DNA from: Periconia sp. R9002
Taxonomy: Eukaryota; Ascomycota; Dothideomycetes; Pleosporales; Periconiaceae
Length of the DNA stretch: 64,000 nucleotides
Assembly (NCBI GenBank): GCA_023627715.1
Contig: JAMAHW010000013.1
Location: forward strand, 124,001-188,000
Reading direction: 5' to 3'
Under the pieces are notes generated by a model, which was given only the letters and a program-made list of their open reading frames with translations, made no database searches and was not told where the DNA came from. Shown here one piece after another: positions 1 through 8,757 of this stretch. The translations under genes were made by a program, and so were the position numbers. The number at the start of each line of letters is the position of its first letter. Position 1 is the stretch's first letter.

Positions 1-490
1 TACAGTTCCGAGAAGATTATGATTTACCAGGTCCATCATCCATTCCGAACGTCTCCAGTCTACGACGATATTTCAACTGGTCCCACTTGGCCCAATCTGT
101 TGTAGCCATGACTACGCTAGTGAACTGTCGCGCGGAGTTACAGTACGGCCAGTCTGAAAGATCGTCAGGTGAGAGTAATTCAACAGGACACTGGAAAGCT
201 TACAAGGCCATAAGCCTGTCTGGAGTCAATGTATCAGCACACATTGCGCCCTAACAAGAGGAAGACGACTTTGACATCAAAAGTTCTTACATTTTGAAAT
301 CGAGGAGATACCGGACTACGCTCGCCTAGAAATCAGAGTTAGGCATACTTGTGTACTCGAGAGTGGGCCAGAGCAGAGGAGACGAACCATGCCTAAGAAG
401 AACTTGTACGAGCTGCAGCTCGAGCTCTTTTGGGTACAGACGGGCTAATTCCTCTTGGGAATAAGGTTGGCGGGGAATGAGAGTGGTCAT
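1..490 (-). CDS. Histidine acid phosphatase, 5' part only (runs off left edge)
   Basis: This is the N-terminal part of a histidine-phosphatase-superfamily acid phosphatase, a phosphomonoester hydrolase that works through a phosphohistidine. I assembled it from four exons on the minus strand: 388-490, 291-325, 204-219 and 28-153. All have GT-AG borders and matching phases. Exon 1 starts MTTLIPRQPYSQEEL and ends in LVQVLLRH-G. Exon 2 completes RHGERSPV, which is the catalytic RHGxRxP signature. Exon 3 is only 16 nt. Exon 4 carries WPYCNSARQF and RRRLETFG, both typical of the fungal branch of this family. The donor at 21-27 (GTAAATC) starts an intron that leaves the window. I see no secretion signal, so an intracellular enzyme is likely. 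The start is the ATG at 490, and the upstream gap is shared with the divergent PPR gene. The family call is fairly sure; the substrate is unknown. Confidence 0.8.
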
Positions 491-937
491 GGTGGCGACT
501 GGCAAGATGCCAAAAACCAATTGAAGAGATGGAGTCTTGAATCGGTAATGCGCAAGACAGAGTGCAGTCAAATGCGACGAGAATTATTCTTGATATCAAT
601 CGATGCACCGTTCAACGTCACACATGAGGGACCCTGGCTCTCGGAGCTAACAGCCTTCACCTGACTAGACTAGTTAAGGTTAGCGGCCAATGGAGATGCA
701 AGCTATCGGATGCATGTCCTGAGGAAAAAGCCGAACTCGAGTAAATACACGCATTGAACCAATTCCAGGTGTCCCTGTCGGTCCGCATTGTGATTATAGG
801 ACAGCGCAGATGCAGATACGAACCTCGTGTAAGTAGTTGCTGATGTGACGTCGCATCATGTTTGCTGGAGCTTTCACGCGCTGACATTTCTGTGCAGACC
901 ACCTCTCCTACCCTCCTCGACACCCCTCCTCCGTGCC
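491..937. promoter_or_regulatory. Divergent intergenic region, acid phosphatase / PPR gene
   Basis: These 447 bases separate two divergently transcribed genes and must hold both promoters. The PPR frame stays open back to 845, but only through a GTG codon, so the region is probably the PPR gene's 5' UTR. I see no clear TATA box or binding-site array. Confidence 0.4.
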
Positions 938-3820
938 ATGATACGCTCGTACGTCTGCCAGCAATGTCGGTTGCAACTTCGCCGGTCCATCGCAGCCTCT
1001 AGAACCCCTCGATTTCAATCCCGAGCCACCTTCATTTCGCTGCGGAGCACTCACCCTCCTGAAGCCCAAAATGAACAGACCTTCACGGAAGACAAACAGA
1101 ATTCATGGCATGAAACCGACTTGAACACCGAAAGGGAAGGGGCCAGGAATGATCTCGACATCATTCCCCCTGTACGGTACGACCCAAGTCCTGAAAGCCT
1201 GCGACCAGGCCGTTATTCGCGTTTACAGCGTCAGAATGGAGAGTCGCCCGCCAGACATCAAAACCCGCAGAGCGCGATCCCGGTAGATGTGGAAGTGTCC
1301 CCGACTGCCTCCACCTCTTCTATATCACCGGCCCACGCTCAAGCTCTTAACAAATTTTTGGATGAAAAAAATGTCAACAGCGCTTGGGGTCTGTTCATCA
1401 GGGAATATACCTCGCGCGACAGTCCGGCTCTGATCAATCCCTCCCCAGACGACATACCACTCCTTCACGACTCCGCGATCTTCAGCCGCCTTCTGAACAG
1501 TGCCACTCTTCAGTTCTGTAACGGGATGAAATTGGACGTGAAACCGACAGACATTATCTTCCGGTTCGAACAAATGGGTATAGCAAGCTCTAGGATGTGG
1601 CCGAACACTATCGGATATGCAACCGACCAGTTGTTGTGGATGGTTTCTGGTGATAGTCGGAGCAAGCAAGCTCCAGAAGTCCTTCTTACAGAGCTTGTGG
1701 CACTTTGGCGCTTGCTTTTTCAATGCAGGGGAACAGCAACAGACCCCCTGAAATCGATAAATGCCGATTGGCGAGCGATACCTGATCTTAAGTCGTTGAC
1801 CAAAGTACAATTCGATACCAGGTTTGCGCAACGAATGCAACGGTATCACCCAGGAGTTCCGACGCATCCTTCTCTACAATTTTCTGCCGTCACCCTCTTC
1901 AACCTGTTCGATGAGGTAAATAAGGGCATACTGAAAGTGCCCGAGGCGCTGAAAGAGCATGCAAGTCCTTTCCTAAATTTCATGACGTACCTCCTCGCAG
2001 GCTCCAACATACAGTCGGCGTTGCGACATATCGATCTTTCTCCAGCATTGAGACACATATCCAGCGACTTTCGCACTGTCCTAATAGATCAAATTAATTC
2101 TGCTCCCTACCAGGCTATGGCAACTATCGGGTCACGATCGCGGCCGGCGGAGGTTCCTGAAGAGAGCGAAATGGTTGACCAAGTACTGTCCACAGAAGAT
2201 AAGGTTGCAAATCTTGAAGAATTCTACCTCAGACGGATTGCTCGTGCGGTCTTGTCTCAATCCAACTCCGAAATTTTGCAGAAATTATGGGAAGAAGTCC
2301 GGGTAGGATATAAGAAAGGCAACGTTATCAACATTCCACTTCCCATCTACAATGCGTTCTTATCTGGATTTATGCAATTATTCCAGCCCGAAAAAACCAC
2401 TGAAGTATGGAATTTTATGATCACACAGGGTGCGAAGCCCGAAGTACCAACATGGGTTGCCATGCTTGATGGCTGTGTGAAGGCGCGAGACTTGGAGGGT
2501 CTGAATGGCATTTGGGACAGAATGATGCGAGCTGGTGTTGTACCAGATAACCATGCATGGGTAACTCGGATATATGGTCTGATCACTCTACGACAGATCA
2601 ACAATGGACTTGCGGCCATGGATGAGATGGGGAAAATGTGGATAGCAGCACAAAACACCACACAAAATGGCAAGCAGAATCGGCGTGTCAAAGGGAACAT
2701 CCGCAAATCAACGCCAGCCAAAGTATCATCCAAGGCTGCCAACAAGAGCGGGGTCATCAAACCAACAGTTGAAGTTATAAACGGAGCTATATCGGCTCTG
2801 ACCAGCATACCTGAGCTTCGTTACGATCGCAAAGTCGCTTACGTGCAAAAAGTATTGGAATGGAGTACTACATTTTCCATCACCCCTGATGTTGTTACGT
2901 ACAACATTTTGGTCAGAATGTACCTTCGTGGCAACGATCATGTCACTGCATATCAATTGCTAAAGCAGATGAGTAAAGAAGGGATTCAGGGCGATATGGC
3001 GACCCACACAATGCTCCTCAGCGCTGCCTTCAACAGCGACAAGTTCCGTCACCTCTCCGAGTCCGAGCAAGCAAATCGCATTATTGAGATTTTGGATAAT
3101 ATTGAGTCTGATGGTCTAGAACTCAACGCCTACATATACTCATCTGCTATCGATCGTCTTCTCAAACTATACGGAAACGTCTCGGCTGTCCTGGTCATAC
3201 TGAATCATATGGCATCCCGCAATATCTCTGTCAGCGCCCAGATCAATACGTCCATCGTCACCCATTGTTTCCAGCAAACACCCCCTGACATTGCCTCGGT
3301 GGACAACATTGTCGCGCGTCTCTTCGGTGCCGCTGCCTTGCCCACAGATACATTTCTCTGCGACCGCATTCTAGAAGGCTATGCGGCCAATCTCGAAGTG
3401 GAGAAAATGATGAACGTATTGAAGAACATGTCCAGTCACGGGAAGCTTCCTGGCTGGGACGCGATGACTGCTGTTATTCGAGCACTGGCCAAAGCCGGCG
3501 AATGGGACACCGCTCGGGAGGTGGTCCGAGATGTGCAGATGGGCCAGGGCATTGCCAAAGGTGGTTTGACGGGCTCACAAAGGTCCCGAAATATCTTCTA
3601 CGGAGTCGTGAGAGGTCTCGGGCATGGACTTACAGATTATTTGGCTGGCGACTTTTGGAAAAATCCTGCTGCACAGGAAGAAGATCTCACGCCGGAAGCT
3701 CAGCAGGTGCATGAACAGCAGGAGATGCGACCCGAAGATGATGAATCCATGCACAGCAGGGCAGATCCAGTTGAATCTCACTGGGATTCATCTCCTGAAG
3801 TTTCCCGCGCAATGTTTTGA
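938..3820 (+). CDS. Mitochondrial pentatricopeptide-repeat (PPR) protein
   Basis: A 960-aa single-exon protein that I read as a mitochondrial RNA-binding PPR factor. Fungal proteins of this kind stabilise, process or help translate organellar transcripts. The ATG at 938 begins MIRSYVCQQCRLQLRRSI, an Arg-rich N-terminus without acidic residues that looks like a matrix-targeting presequence. Residues about 60-150 are low complexity. Helical pairs of PPR type lie near residues 470-560 (YNAFLSGFMQ, PEVPTWVAMLDGCVKA) and 650-780 (PDVVTYNILVRMYL, QGDMATHTMLLSAAF). A further set lies near 820-880 (GWDAMTAVIRALAKAGEWD). The acidic tail after 900 is poorly structured. The frame is open upstream to 845 through a GTG, but the ATG at 938 fits the presequence better. 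It may correspond to one of the COX1-expression PPR factors such as Neurospora CYA-5, but I cannot assign orthology. Confidence 0.85.
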   Translation: MIRSYVCQQCRLQLRRSIAASRTPRFQSRATFISLRSTHPPEAQNEQTFTEDKQNSWHETDLNTEREGARNDLDIIPPVRYDPSPESLRPGRYSRLQRQNGESPARHQNPQSAIPVDVEVSPTASTSSISPAHAQALNKFLDEKNVNSAWGLFIREYTSRDSPALINPSPDDIPLLHDSAIFSRLLNSATLQFCNGMKLDVKPTDIIFRFEQMGIASSRMWPNTIGYATDQLLWMVSGDSRSKQAPEVLLTELVALWRLLFQCRGTATDPLKSINADWRAIPDLKSLTKVQFDTRFAQRMQRYHPGVPTHPSLQFSAVTLFNLFDEVNKGILKVPEALKEHASPFLNFMTYLLAGSNIQSALRHIDLSPALRHISSDFRTVLIDQINSAPYQAMATIGSRSRPAEVPEESEMVDQVLSTEDKVANLEEFYLRRIARAVLSQSNSEILQKLWEEVRVGYKKGNVINIPLPIYNAFLSGFMQLFQPEKTTEVWNFMITQGAKPEVPTWVAMLDGCVKARDLEGLNGIWDRMMRAGVVPDNHAWVTRIYGLITLRQINNGLAAMDEMGKMWIAAQNTTQNGKQNRRVKGNIRKSTPAKVSSKAANKSGVIKPTVEVINGAISALTSIPELRYDRKVAYVQKVLEWSTTFSITPDVVTYNILVRMYLRGNDHVTAYQLLKQMSKEGIQGDMATHTMLLSAAFNSDKFRHLSESEQANRIIEILDNIESDGLELNAYIYSSAIDRLLKLYGNVSAVLVILNHMASRNISVSAQINTSIVTHCFQQTPPDIASVDNIVARLFGAAALPTDTFLCDRILEGYAANLEVEKMMNVLKNMSSHGKLPGWDAMTAVIRALAKAGEWDTAREVVRDVQMGQGIAKGGLTGSQRSRNIFYGVVRGLGHGLTDYLAGDFWKNPAAQEEDLTPEAQQVHEQQEMRPEDDESMHSRADPVESHWDSSPEVSRAMF

Positions 3821-4466
3821 TGTAGGCATTGTGCGCATGTAATCTTTTTCACTTACATAGTGATCTTAATCCGATATGCATTATTTGGAGTCTTCGCGAA
3901 TAACTGCATTTCTGTACACTATTCATGTATATAAAACAGCTGTGTTTCATCGTGCGAATACTGTTCTATCCCAGTCACTCTTGTCATTATTCCCCACGTA
4001 GCCGTCATCGTCCACGTAGTTCTTGTATGACCAATATATGTAGTGTAATGATCATTCGCACGCGAGTGTGCAGGTGATACGAAAATAAGTTGTATTTACT
4101 TAAATCAGCCACGCATATTAGCTTAATTAAAACCAAATTCGAATGACTTGATTGGTTGTGGATTAATAAATCACTGTTGGGATTCGTGGATGCGCGACGT
4201 TCGAAATCACTCCTAACTCCTCGAGACTAATGCTTAGAACCTTGGGTTATTCCTTAGTTGCAAATTGATACGGTGGTGTGGTCCGGCCAAAAGTCCCCGA
4301 CGTCAATGATGTTCAAGATCGCCCCAAATTGCTGGATGGTCAGCCGAGCGATGGCACTTGGGAACAAGGGGTCACATCCCGCCCCAGTGACCCCACTTTG
4401 GAAATCACCGTTAATTAATCGTTGCCTATATATATTTTTTATATTCTGTTCTTTTCACAAATAAAT
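3821..4466. other. Intergenic, PPR 3' flank to tRNA
   Basis: I see no gene in this 646-base stretch. It holds the 3' UTR of the PPR gene and becomes AT-rich just ahead of the tRNA (tatatatattttttata around 4428-4445), as is common upstream of fungal tRNA genes. Confidence 0.5.
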
Positions 4467-4579
4467 GGCAAGATGGCCGAGCGGTTATGGCGTGTGACTC
4501 AAGCGCAAGCTTGCTTTACGACAGTAAGGCAGTATTCTCATGGGCTTTGCCCGCGGGGGTTCGAATCCCCCTCTTGTCA
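4467..4579 (+). tRNA. tRNA-Leu (anticodon CAA) with intron
   Basis: The acceptor stem pairs GGCAAGA (4467-4473) with TCTTGTC (4572-4578), including one G-T wobble, and the discriminator base is A. The D arm is GCC/GGC with loop GAGCGGTTAT. The anticodon stem TGTGA (4493-4497) pairs with TCATG (4538-4542). The loop reads C-T-CAA-G, then C after the intron. The anticodon is at 4500-4502, and a 33-nt intron (4504-4536) sits at the canonical 37/38 position. A long variable arm (GGC-TTT-GCC) marks it as type II, and the T arm is GGGGG-TTCGAAT-CCCCC. Intron-containing tRNA-Leu(CAA) is usual in fungi. No CCA is encoded. Confidence 0.95.
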
Positions 4580-4586
4580 ACAGTTG

Positions 4587-4602
4587 TTTTTTTGTTTTTT
4601 TT
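4587..4602 (+). terminator. RNA polymerase III terminator
   Basis: Seven Ts, one G and eight Ts lie 7 bases after the tRNA 3' end. This is a standard oligo-T Pol III stop. Confidence 0.85.
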
Positions 4603-5004
4603 GCTTCTCTAGATCGTAGTGCTGCGTTGTGTAGATAGCGGAAAATTCTCTTGATAGTCACGTGCACCGGAACAACATTTCAATACTCCGGTACCGACTG
4701 CCATCTTCAAATTGCTCTCTTCCACCTCATCAATTTTTTTTATTTCAGATGAACGATTAAAATTTTCCAATTCTAGAAGAGTCAAGATCACAAACAAAGA
4801 TAGAAAAATAGGTAAATACTTCCTGCCCTGACTTATATATGTATTATTGCCGTTCGCGCGTACATGCACGTATCATAACAGCCAGGTTTCAACAAACAAG
4901 TACAACTTGCCGTGTCTAATTCTTTATGCTTCCGAAAGCTTCGAAAATAGTAAAGAAAGATTCAGCCTCTCCATAGGTACATCCCAGTTTTAAATGGCGG
5001 TAGG

Positions 5005-5256
5005 TGGCATCTAGGTGTAGAAATAGTCCGCACCTATAACACTCGCCACTTTACATATAATACTTTAAGTACGTATCCCCCCTATTATTATAATTCTATC
5101 AGAGGTGAGTAGGATACTAGGAGAGTATTTCTATAAAAAATTTTACTATTCTTTCTCTAATTTTGCTATTAAAGAAAAAAGATTTCTTTTATTATTATAC
5201 TATAGGCCCTTGTGATGTTTTGTGAGTGCGGAATATTCTAACACCCGCGTGGGCGG
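5005..5256 (+). repeat. MITE-like element, copy A
   Basis: About 250 bp with imperfect inverted ends. The left end contains gtgtagaaatagtccgcac. The right end, read in reverse complement, contains gcgggtgttagaatattccg. Its interior aligns with copies at 8462-8757, 47430-47620 and 60383-60594 through blocks such as aggatactaggagagt and tatttctata. No coding capacity is visible. The exact left border and target-site duplication are unclear. Confidence 0.7.
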
Positions 5257-5295
5257 CTTGTCAAAAGCCTCTTGAAGTTGCACTAATGTCGATGC

Positions 5296-5883
5296 TTAAC
5301 ATGAACTATCGTGAATTTCGAAGTTTGCGCGGCGCATAATCAATTTCAGATGCTGGAACTGATACCAACCTTCATATCTCTCCCATTTCATAAAATGACC
5401 AACATTGAACCGCGTTGACGTAGGCACACCGGACAATTCGCTATTGACAAACGTAATCTTTGAGAGTTTAACCCACTCGGCTGTCTGAGTAATCATATGT
5501 GGTATCATTCGTCGCTTCCACCAATCTAGTATCTCGGGATTTTGGATCGCAGGAAGGCTGAACAAATACTCCCGGATGGGTTCAACTTGGACCTTCCAAT
5601 AGAAATATTTGAAATTTACCTCTCCGTTAAAATATTGATTCATGACTCCAAGTTGAAAGAGTTTAAGCGCCACTTTTTTTCGTATATGATAGAAACCGCC
5701 AATTTTCAAGCGGAAGCCTCCAGTAAGTCCCACATCGGTATATTGTGGAGGCTGATAATGTCTATTTTCATCGAGGTTCTGATAGAAGGCATCGTCTGGT
5801 GGAGGATAACCCCCATATGGAATGTGGTAGTGAGGATTGCGTTTATCATCTGGACACAACGATCCATATTTTGATTTAACCAT
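5296..5883 (-). CDS. Orphan 195-aa hypothetical protein
   Basis: I do not recognise this protein. The ATG at 5883 gives MVKSKYGSLCPDD; the frame is open a little further upstream but without an ATG. The sequence is rich in Tyr, Phe and Trp, with motifs such as HYHIPYGGYPPPDD, GGFRLKIGGFYHIRK, WWKRRMIPHM and MKWERYEGWYQF. Its mix of aromatic and basic residues looks like a folded protein rather than chance translation. There is no signal peptide or membrane segment. It lies 40 bp from inverted-repeat element copy A, in an AT-rich, gene-poor stretch. It could be a lineage-specific gene, a fragment of a mobile element, or a decayed gene. Confidence 0.45.
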   Translation of the reverse strand: MVKSKYGSLCPDDKRNPHYHIPYGGYPPPDDAFYQNLDENRHYQPPQYTDVGLTGGFRLKIGGFYHIRKKVALKLFQLGVMNQYFNGEVNFKYFYWKVQVEPIREYLFSLPAIQNPEILDWWKRRMIPHMITQTAEWVKLSKITFVNSELSGVPTSTRFNVGHFMKWERYEGWYQFQHLKLIMRRANFEIHDSSC

Positions 5884-5975
5884 TCTCCTATTACTCCTAC
5901 TAGCGATAAAGACATCGATGCAAGAAATAAGTTGCAAACCTTATATCAAAGTGCCCCTATTCTAATGGGCGGGAG

Positions 5976-6041
5976 GAACCGTCGGACAAGCAGTTGTGAA
6001 CCGTCGGACAAGTAGTGGTGGACTATCGGACAAACAGTCGT
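5976..6041 (+). repeat. Tandem repeat, 3 x 22 bp
   Basis: Three consecutive 22-bp units share the core tcggacaa. Units 1 and 2 differ at two positions near the end, and unit 3 has diverged more. Seen directly in the sequence. Confidence 0.85.
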
Positions 6042-6520
6042 AACCAGGTTGAATCTTGAACTGTCTCTCTTGAGGGCGCAACGGGGGGAGGGGACGCGAT
6101 GGGATGAGGACAGGCGACGAGAGAAGAGAAGAACCGCTGATCTTGGTGTTTTGGTATGTCCGCTCCGATCGCGCAACGAGAGGAGATAGCTTAACAAGAG
6201 AAGAGACAGACCGCTAGTCTGGGATAGCTTGACGGGAGGAACAAAGTGTTGGAGGAATAATTGTGGGGTGTTGACAGTCTGCCCGTGCGCGCGAGTATAT
6301 TGGACTACCTAAATAGGTATGTAGGTGGTGAGTCACGTGCGCCAACGTTATGGAGGTATATCAGAGAAGGATGACAAAGTGGGGATTAGATATCACTTTA
6401 TACCTGCTATCTCCAACAAACAGATACATTATCAAATATAAAAGCCCAACAGCCTAACATACCATCATGTCAATCACACTCAAACCGAAATAAGACCATG
6501 TATACATAGCACCAATATAA

Positions 6521-6574
6521 TGCTCGTCCAAAAGCTGATGCTCGTCCGAAAGCTGATCCTCGTCTGAAAGCTAA
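6521..6574 (+). repeat. Tandem repeat, 3 x 18 bp
   Basis: Three units of the form tgctcgtccgaaagctga with one to four changes each. It lies just beyond the 3' end of the Arg/Ser-rich gene on the opposite strand. The 18-bp period would keep frame if translated, but no longer ORF uses it. Confidence 0.85.
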
Positions 6575-6737
6575 TATCAGTTCATCCTTGCGAATGTTAA
6601 GTGGATTGAACATCTGAACTGGAGCTCCAGGATCCCAAGGTCGCGGTCACAATGGCACCAACTTGGTCAGGTGCAGGCATGGCGTTGCGGTGGTTTATGC
6701 CCTTTGAGTATTGTTTGCTGTTATCGAGAATCCGCCC

Positions 6738-8267
6738 TTAAATCCACGCGGAAAGAGTAGTATACGTGGCCCCGACTTGATCCTCAGCTGGGAGCTGATT
6801 GCGAAAATTTATACCAACGGACTGGTCCTTGCTATCGTTCAGGGTAGTCCAAACCACAAGAATTCGGGCGGCCCGAGAACTAAACGCCCGCCCTTCAAGA
6901 TGAGCGTAAAACTCGTCAACAGAAATGGGTAATAGGTCGCCCAACCCCCTACAACCTCGCTGGCCTTGGACATGTATCTCGGGACAGGTTTTCGTGTGCT
7001 GAAAAACTAGATACACCTTCCGGCCCGACTGAACACACATTCGACAAAACGATTTAAAAGTGTCCTCAACATTAGTGGTTATGCCGTCAATAGCCCTAAC
7101 GAGGACCGTCACAGATTGGCCTTGGGGAACGGTTTGTTGAATGAAAGCGGTAATATCCTTCACCATCGCGGAAATTCTACCAGTTGTACGAGTGTAAATG
7201 GTCACTTCGTTGGACTGCCGTTTATGGGCCGTTGCAAATTTATTGTTGAATGTGTGAGCGTTAGCTTGTTCAAGTTGACTGATTCAGATTCTGCCTTCTC
7301 CTCTGCGTCGAGCCCATTGCGCATGATTACCGTTGCTGCTGCTCGTCCGAAACACACACAAGCAATTGTCGGCCAACCATTCTGGACGTTGAGTAGAGTT
7401 GGAATCCTCACCACCTTGGCCGTTGCCTCCTAGATCCTCTTCACCACCCTGGCCGTTGCCTTCCACCTCAACACCCCCGCCATTCTCTCCTAGCTCTTCA
7501 ACATTTTGACCATTCTCTCCTTGCTCATCCTCAACATTTTGACCATTCCCTTGCTCGAGACCCCCGATGTCCTTGCCGTCGTCGGAAAACTCAACGTCAT
7601 TCTCGATAATAGCCTCAATCTCAGCTAAGGTCAACGGAGGCTGTGCAAGCTGCTCAACACTCCCGTTGCGGGAATGTATAGGTACATTACGGTTACGCTC
7701 TTCGGTTGGGGGTTGACGAGAACTTTCCGTGTGGGGATTGCGTGGGCAGGAACGGCTTCTTGTACGGATGTCACTGATGTAGGTACCGCGTTCTCGTCGG
7801 TCCATAATACGACCACGCTCTTCGGCTGGGGGTTGACGAGAACGTCCCGTATGGGGATTACGTGAGCGGGCGCGGCTGTCTGCACGCATCTCTGGGTTAT
7901 GGGTATCGTGTGGGCGGCGAGGGCTACGAGAGCGCCTCTCTGCCTCACGACGTATCCGACTTGGTGACTTCCACCGATCCGCATGGTGTGTTGGACTGGA
8001 AGGGCCTCGCCTGTTGTTCTCACGACTGCGGTCATAACGATCGGGTGAGCGATAGACGCTAGATGATGTTTCAGTTCTGTTGTTGTACAGCGTGGTGTCC
8101 TTGAGATGTTCCTAGCCCTCATTTCGGCCCCTATACCTATACTCCGGCGCGATCCATGTGTCAGCGGACCAATTTGCTGTGGAGATCGCCCGTCCTTCTT
8201 CTCGGGCAATGCGTCTCTCCTCCTTGATTCTCGCGCGTGCCTGCTTCGATGGTTTTGGCCTCGGCAT
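6738..8267 (-). CDS. Arg/Ser-rich, Gly-rich protein of unknown function (possibly decayed)
   Basis: One reading frame runs from an ATG at 8267 (MPRPKPSKQARARIKEERR) to a TAA at 6738, broken by a TAG at 8112-8114 and a TGA at 7284-7286. Both stops can be removed by phase-compatible introns: 8059-8136 (GTATAG...CTAG) and 7279-7359 (GTGTGT...TCAG). That gives exons 8137-8267, 7360-8058 and 6738-7278 and 456 aa. The alternative is a pseudogene with nonsense mutations. The protein has a basic start and an Arg/Ser-rich stretch with a 40-residue duplication. An acidic Asn/Gly-rich linker (NGQGGEEDLGGNGQGGE) and a globular C-terminal third (SVTVLVRAIDGITTN, GRKVYLVFQHTKTCPE) follow. Beyond the TAA the frame stays open 46 more codons and repeats a DQVGA motif. 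I do not recognise the family. Confidence 0.45.
7695..7877 (-). repeat. In-frame 120-bp direct duplication within the Arg/Ser-rich gene
   Basis: Segments starting at 7695 and 7815 share about 60 bp at high identity (acgctcttcgg-tgggggttgacgagaac). The 120-bp period is exactly 40 codons, so the protein repeats a PRNPHT...SRQPP.EER motif. The divergence between units is mostly transitions. Confidence 0.75.
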
Positions 8268-8461
8268 GACGGGCAGAGGAGAAACAGTCGAGCACAAAGC
8301 AGGCGGAATACTGTGACAAGATAGACCAGGACAGATATGTATATGGAAGGTAGTGGGAGACTATGGAGGAAAATATAGAGGCAGAAGGTGGAGATGGATA
8401 ACAGAGGTAGACCTGGAAGGTAGTCATGGATGCGGAAAGCGCAGCCGTCCAACAGAGGTGG

Positions 8462-8757
8462 TAACACGCGGGTTTGGAAATAGCCCGCACTTACAACACT
8501 TACTACTCCGCATACAACGCTTTAAGGGTCTCTTCCCCCTACAATTATAGTCTTCTTAATCGTAAGTAGAATACTAGGATAGTGTTTCTATAGTTTTGTT
8601 TTATCAAAGTGTCTTCTTCGTCGCAATTGATTGGTGAAATCAGTCACGGTATCAACACTGGTTTGAAGTCTCATGGTAACGTCCGTGGCTGTAGTTTTGT
8701 TTTATAATTTTTTTAAAATATTCGTGAGTGCGGGATCTACTGATAACCACGTGGGTA
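8462..8757 (+). repeat. MITE-like element, copy B (with internal insertion)
   Basis: The left end, taacacgcgggtttgg, is complementary to the right end, ccacgtgggta. The second motif pair, agcccgcacttac and gtgagtgcggga, extends the inverted repeat to about 30 bp. TA is present at both edges, a possible target duplication. Relative to the shorter copy C it carries about 100 extra bases between two copies of tagttttgttttat (near 8592 and 8693). It has no ORF. Confidence 0.8.

Noticed and set aside
7631..8467. 278-codon minus ORF overlapping the Arg/Ser-rich gene
   Set aside because: The overlapping frame has the in-frame duplication, charged composition and longer continuity, while this one begins at a non-ATG codon with a Leu/Ser-rich stretch and reads Val/Pro-rich shadow sequence.
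5005..8757. Copies A and B as LTRs of a retrotransposon
   Set aside because: Each copy has its own inverted termini, two further solo copies exist without partners, and no reverse transcriptase or integrase is encoded between them.
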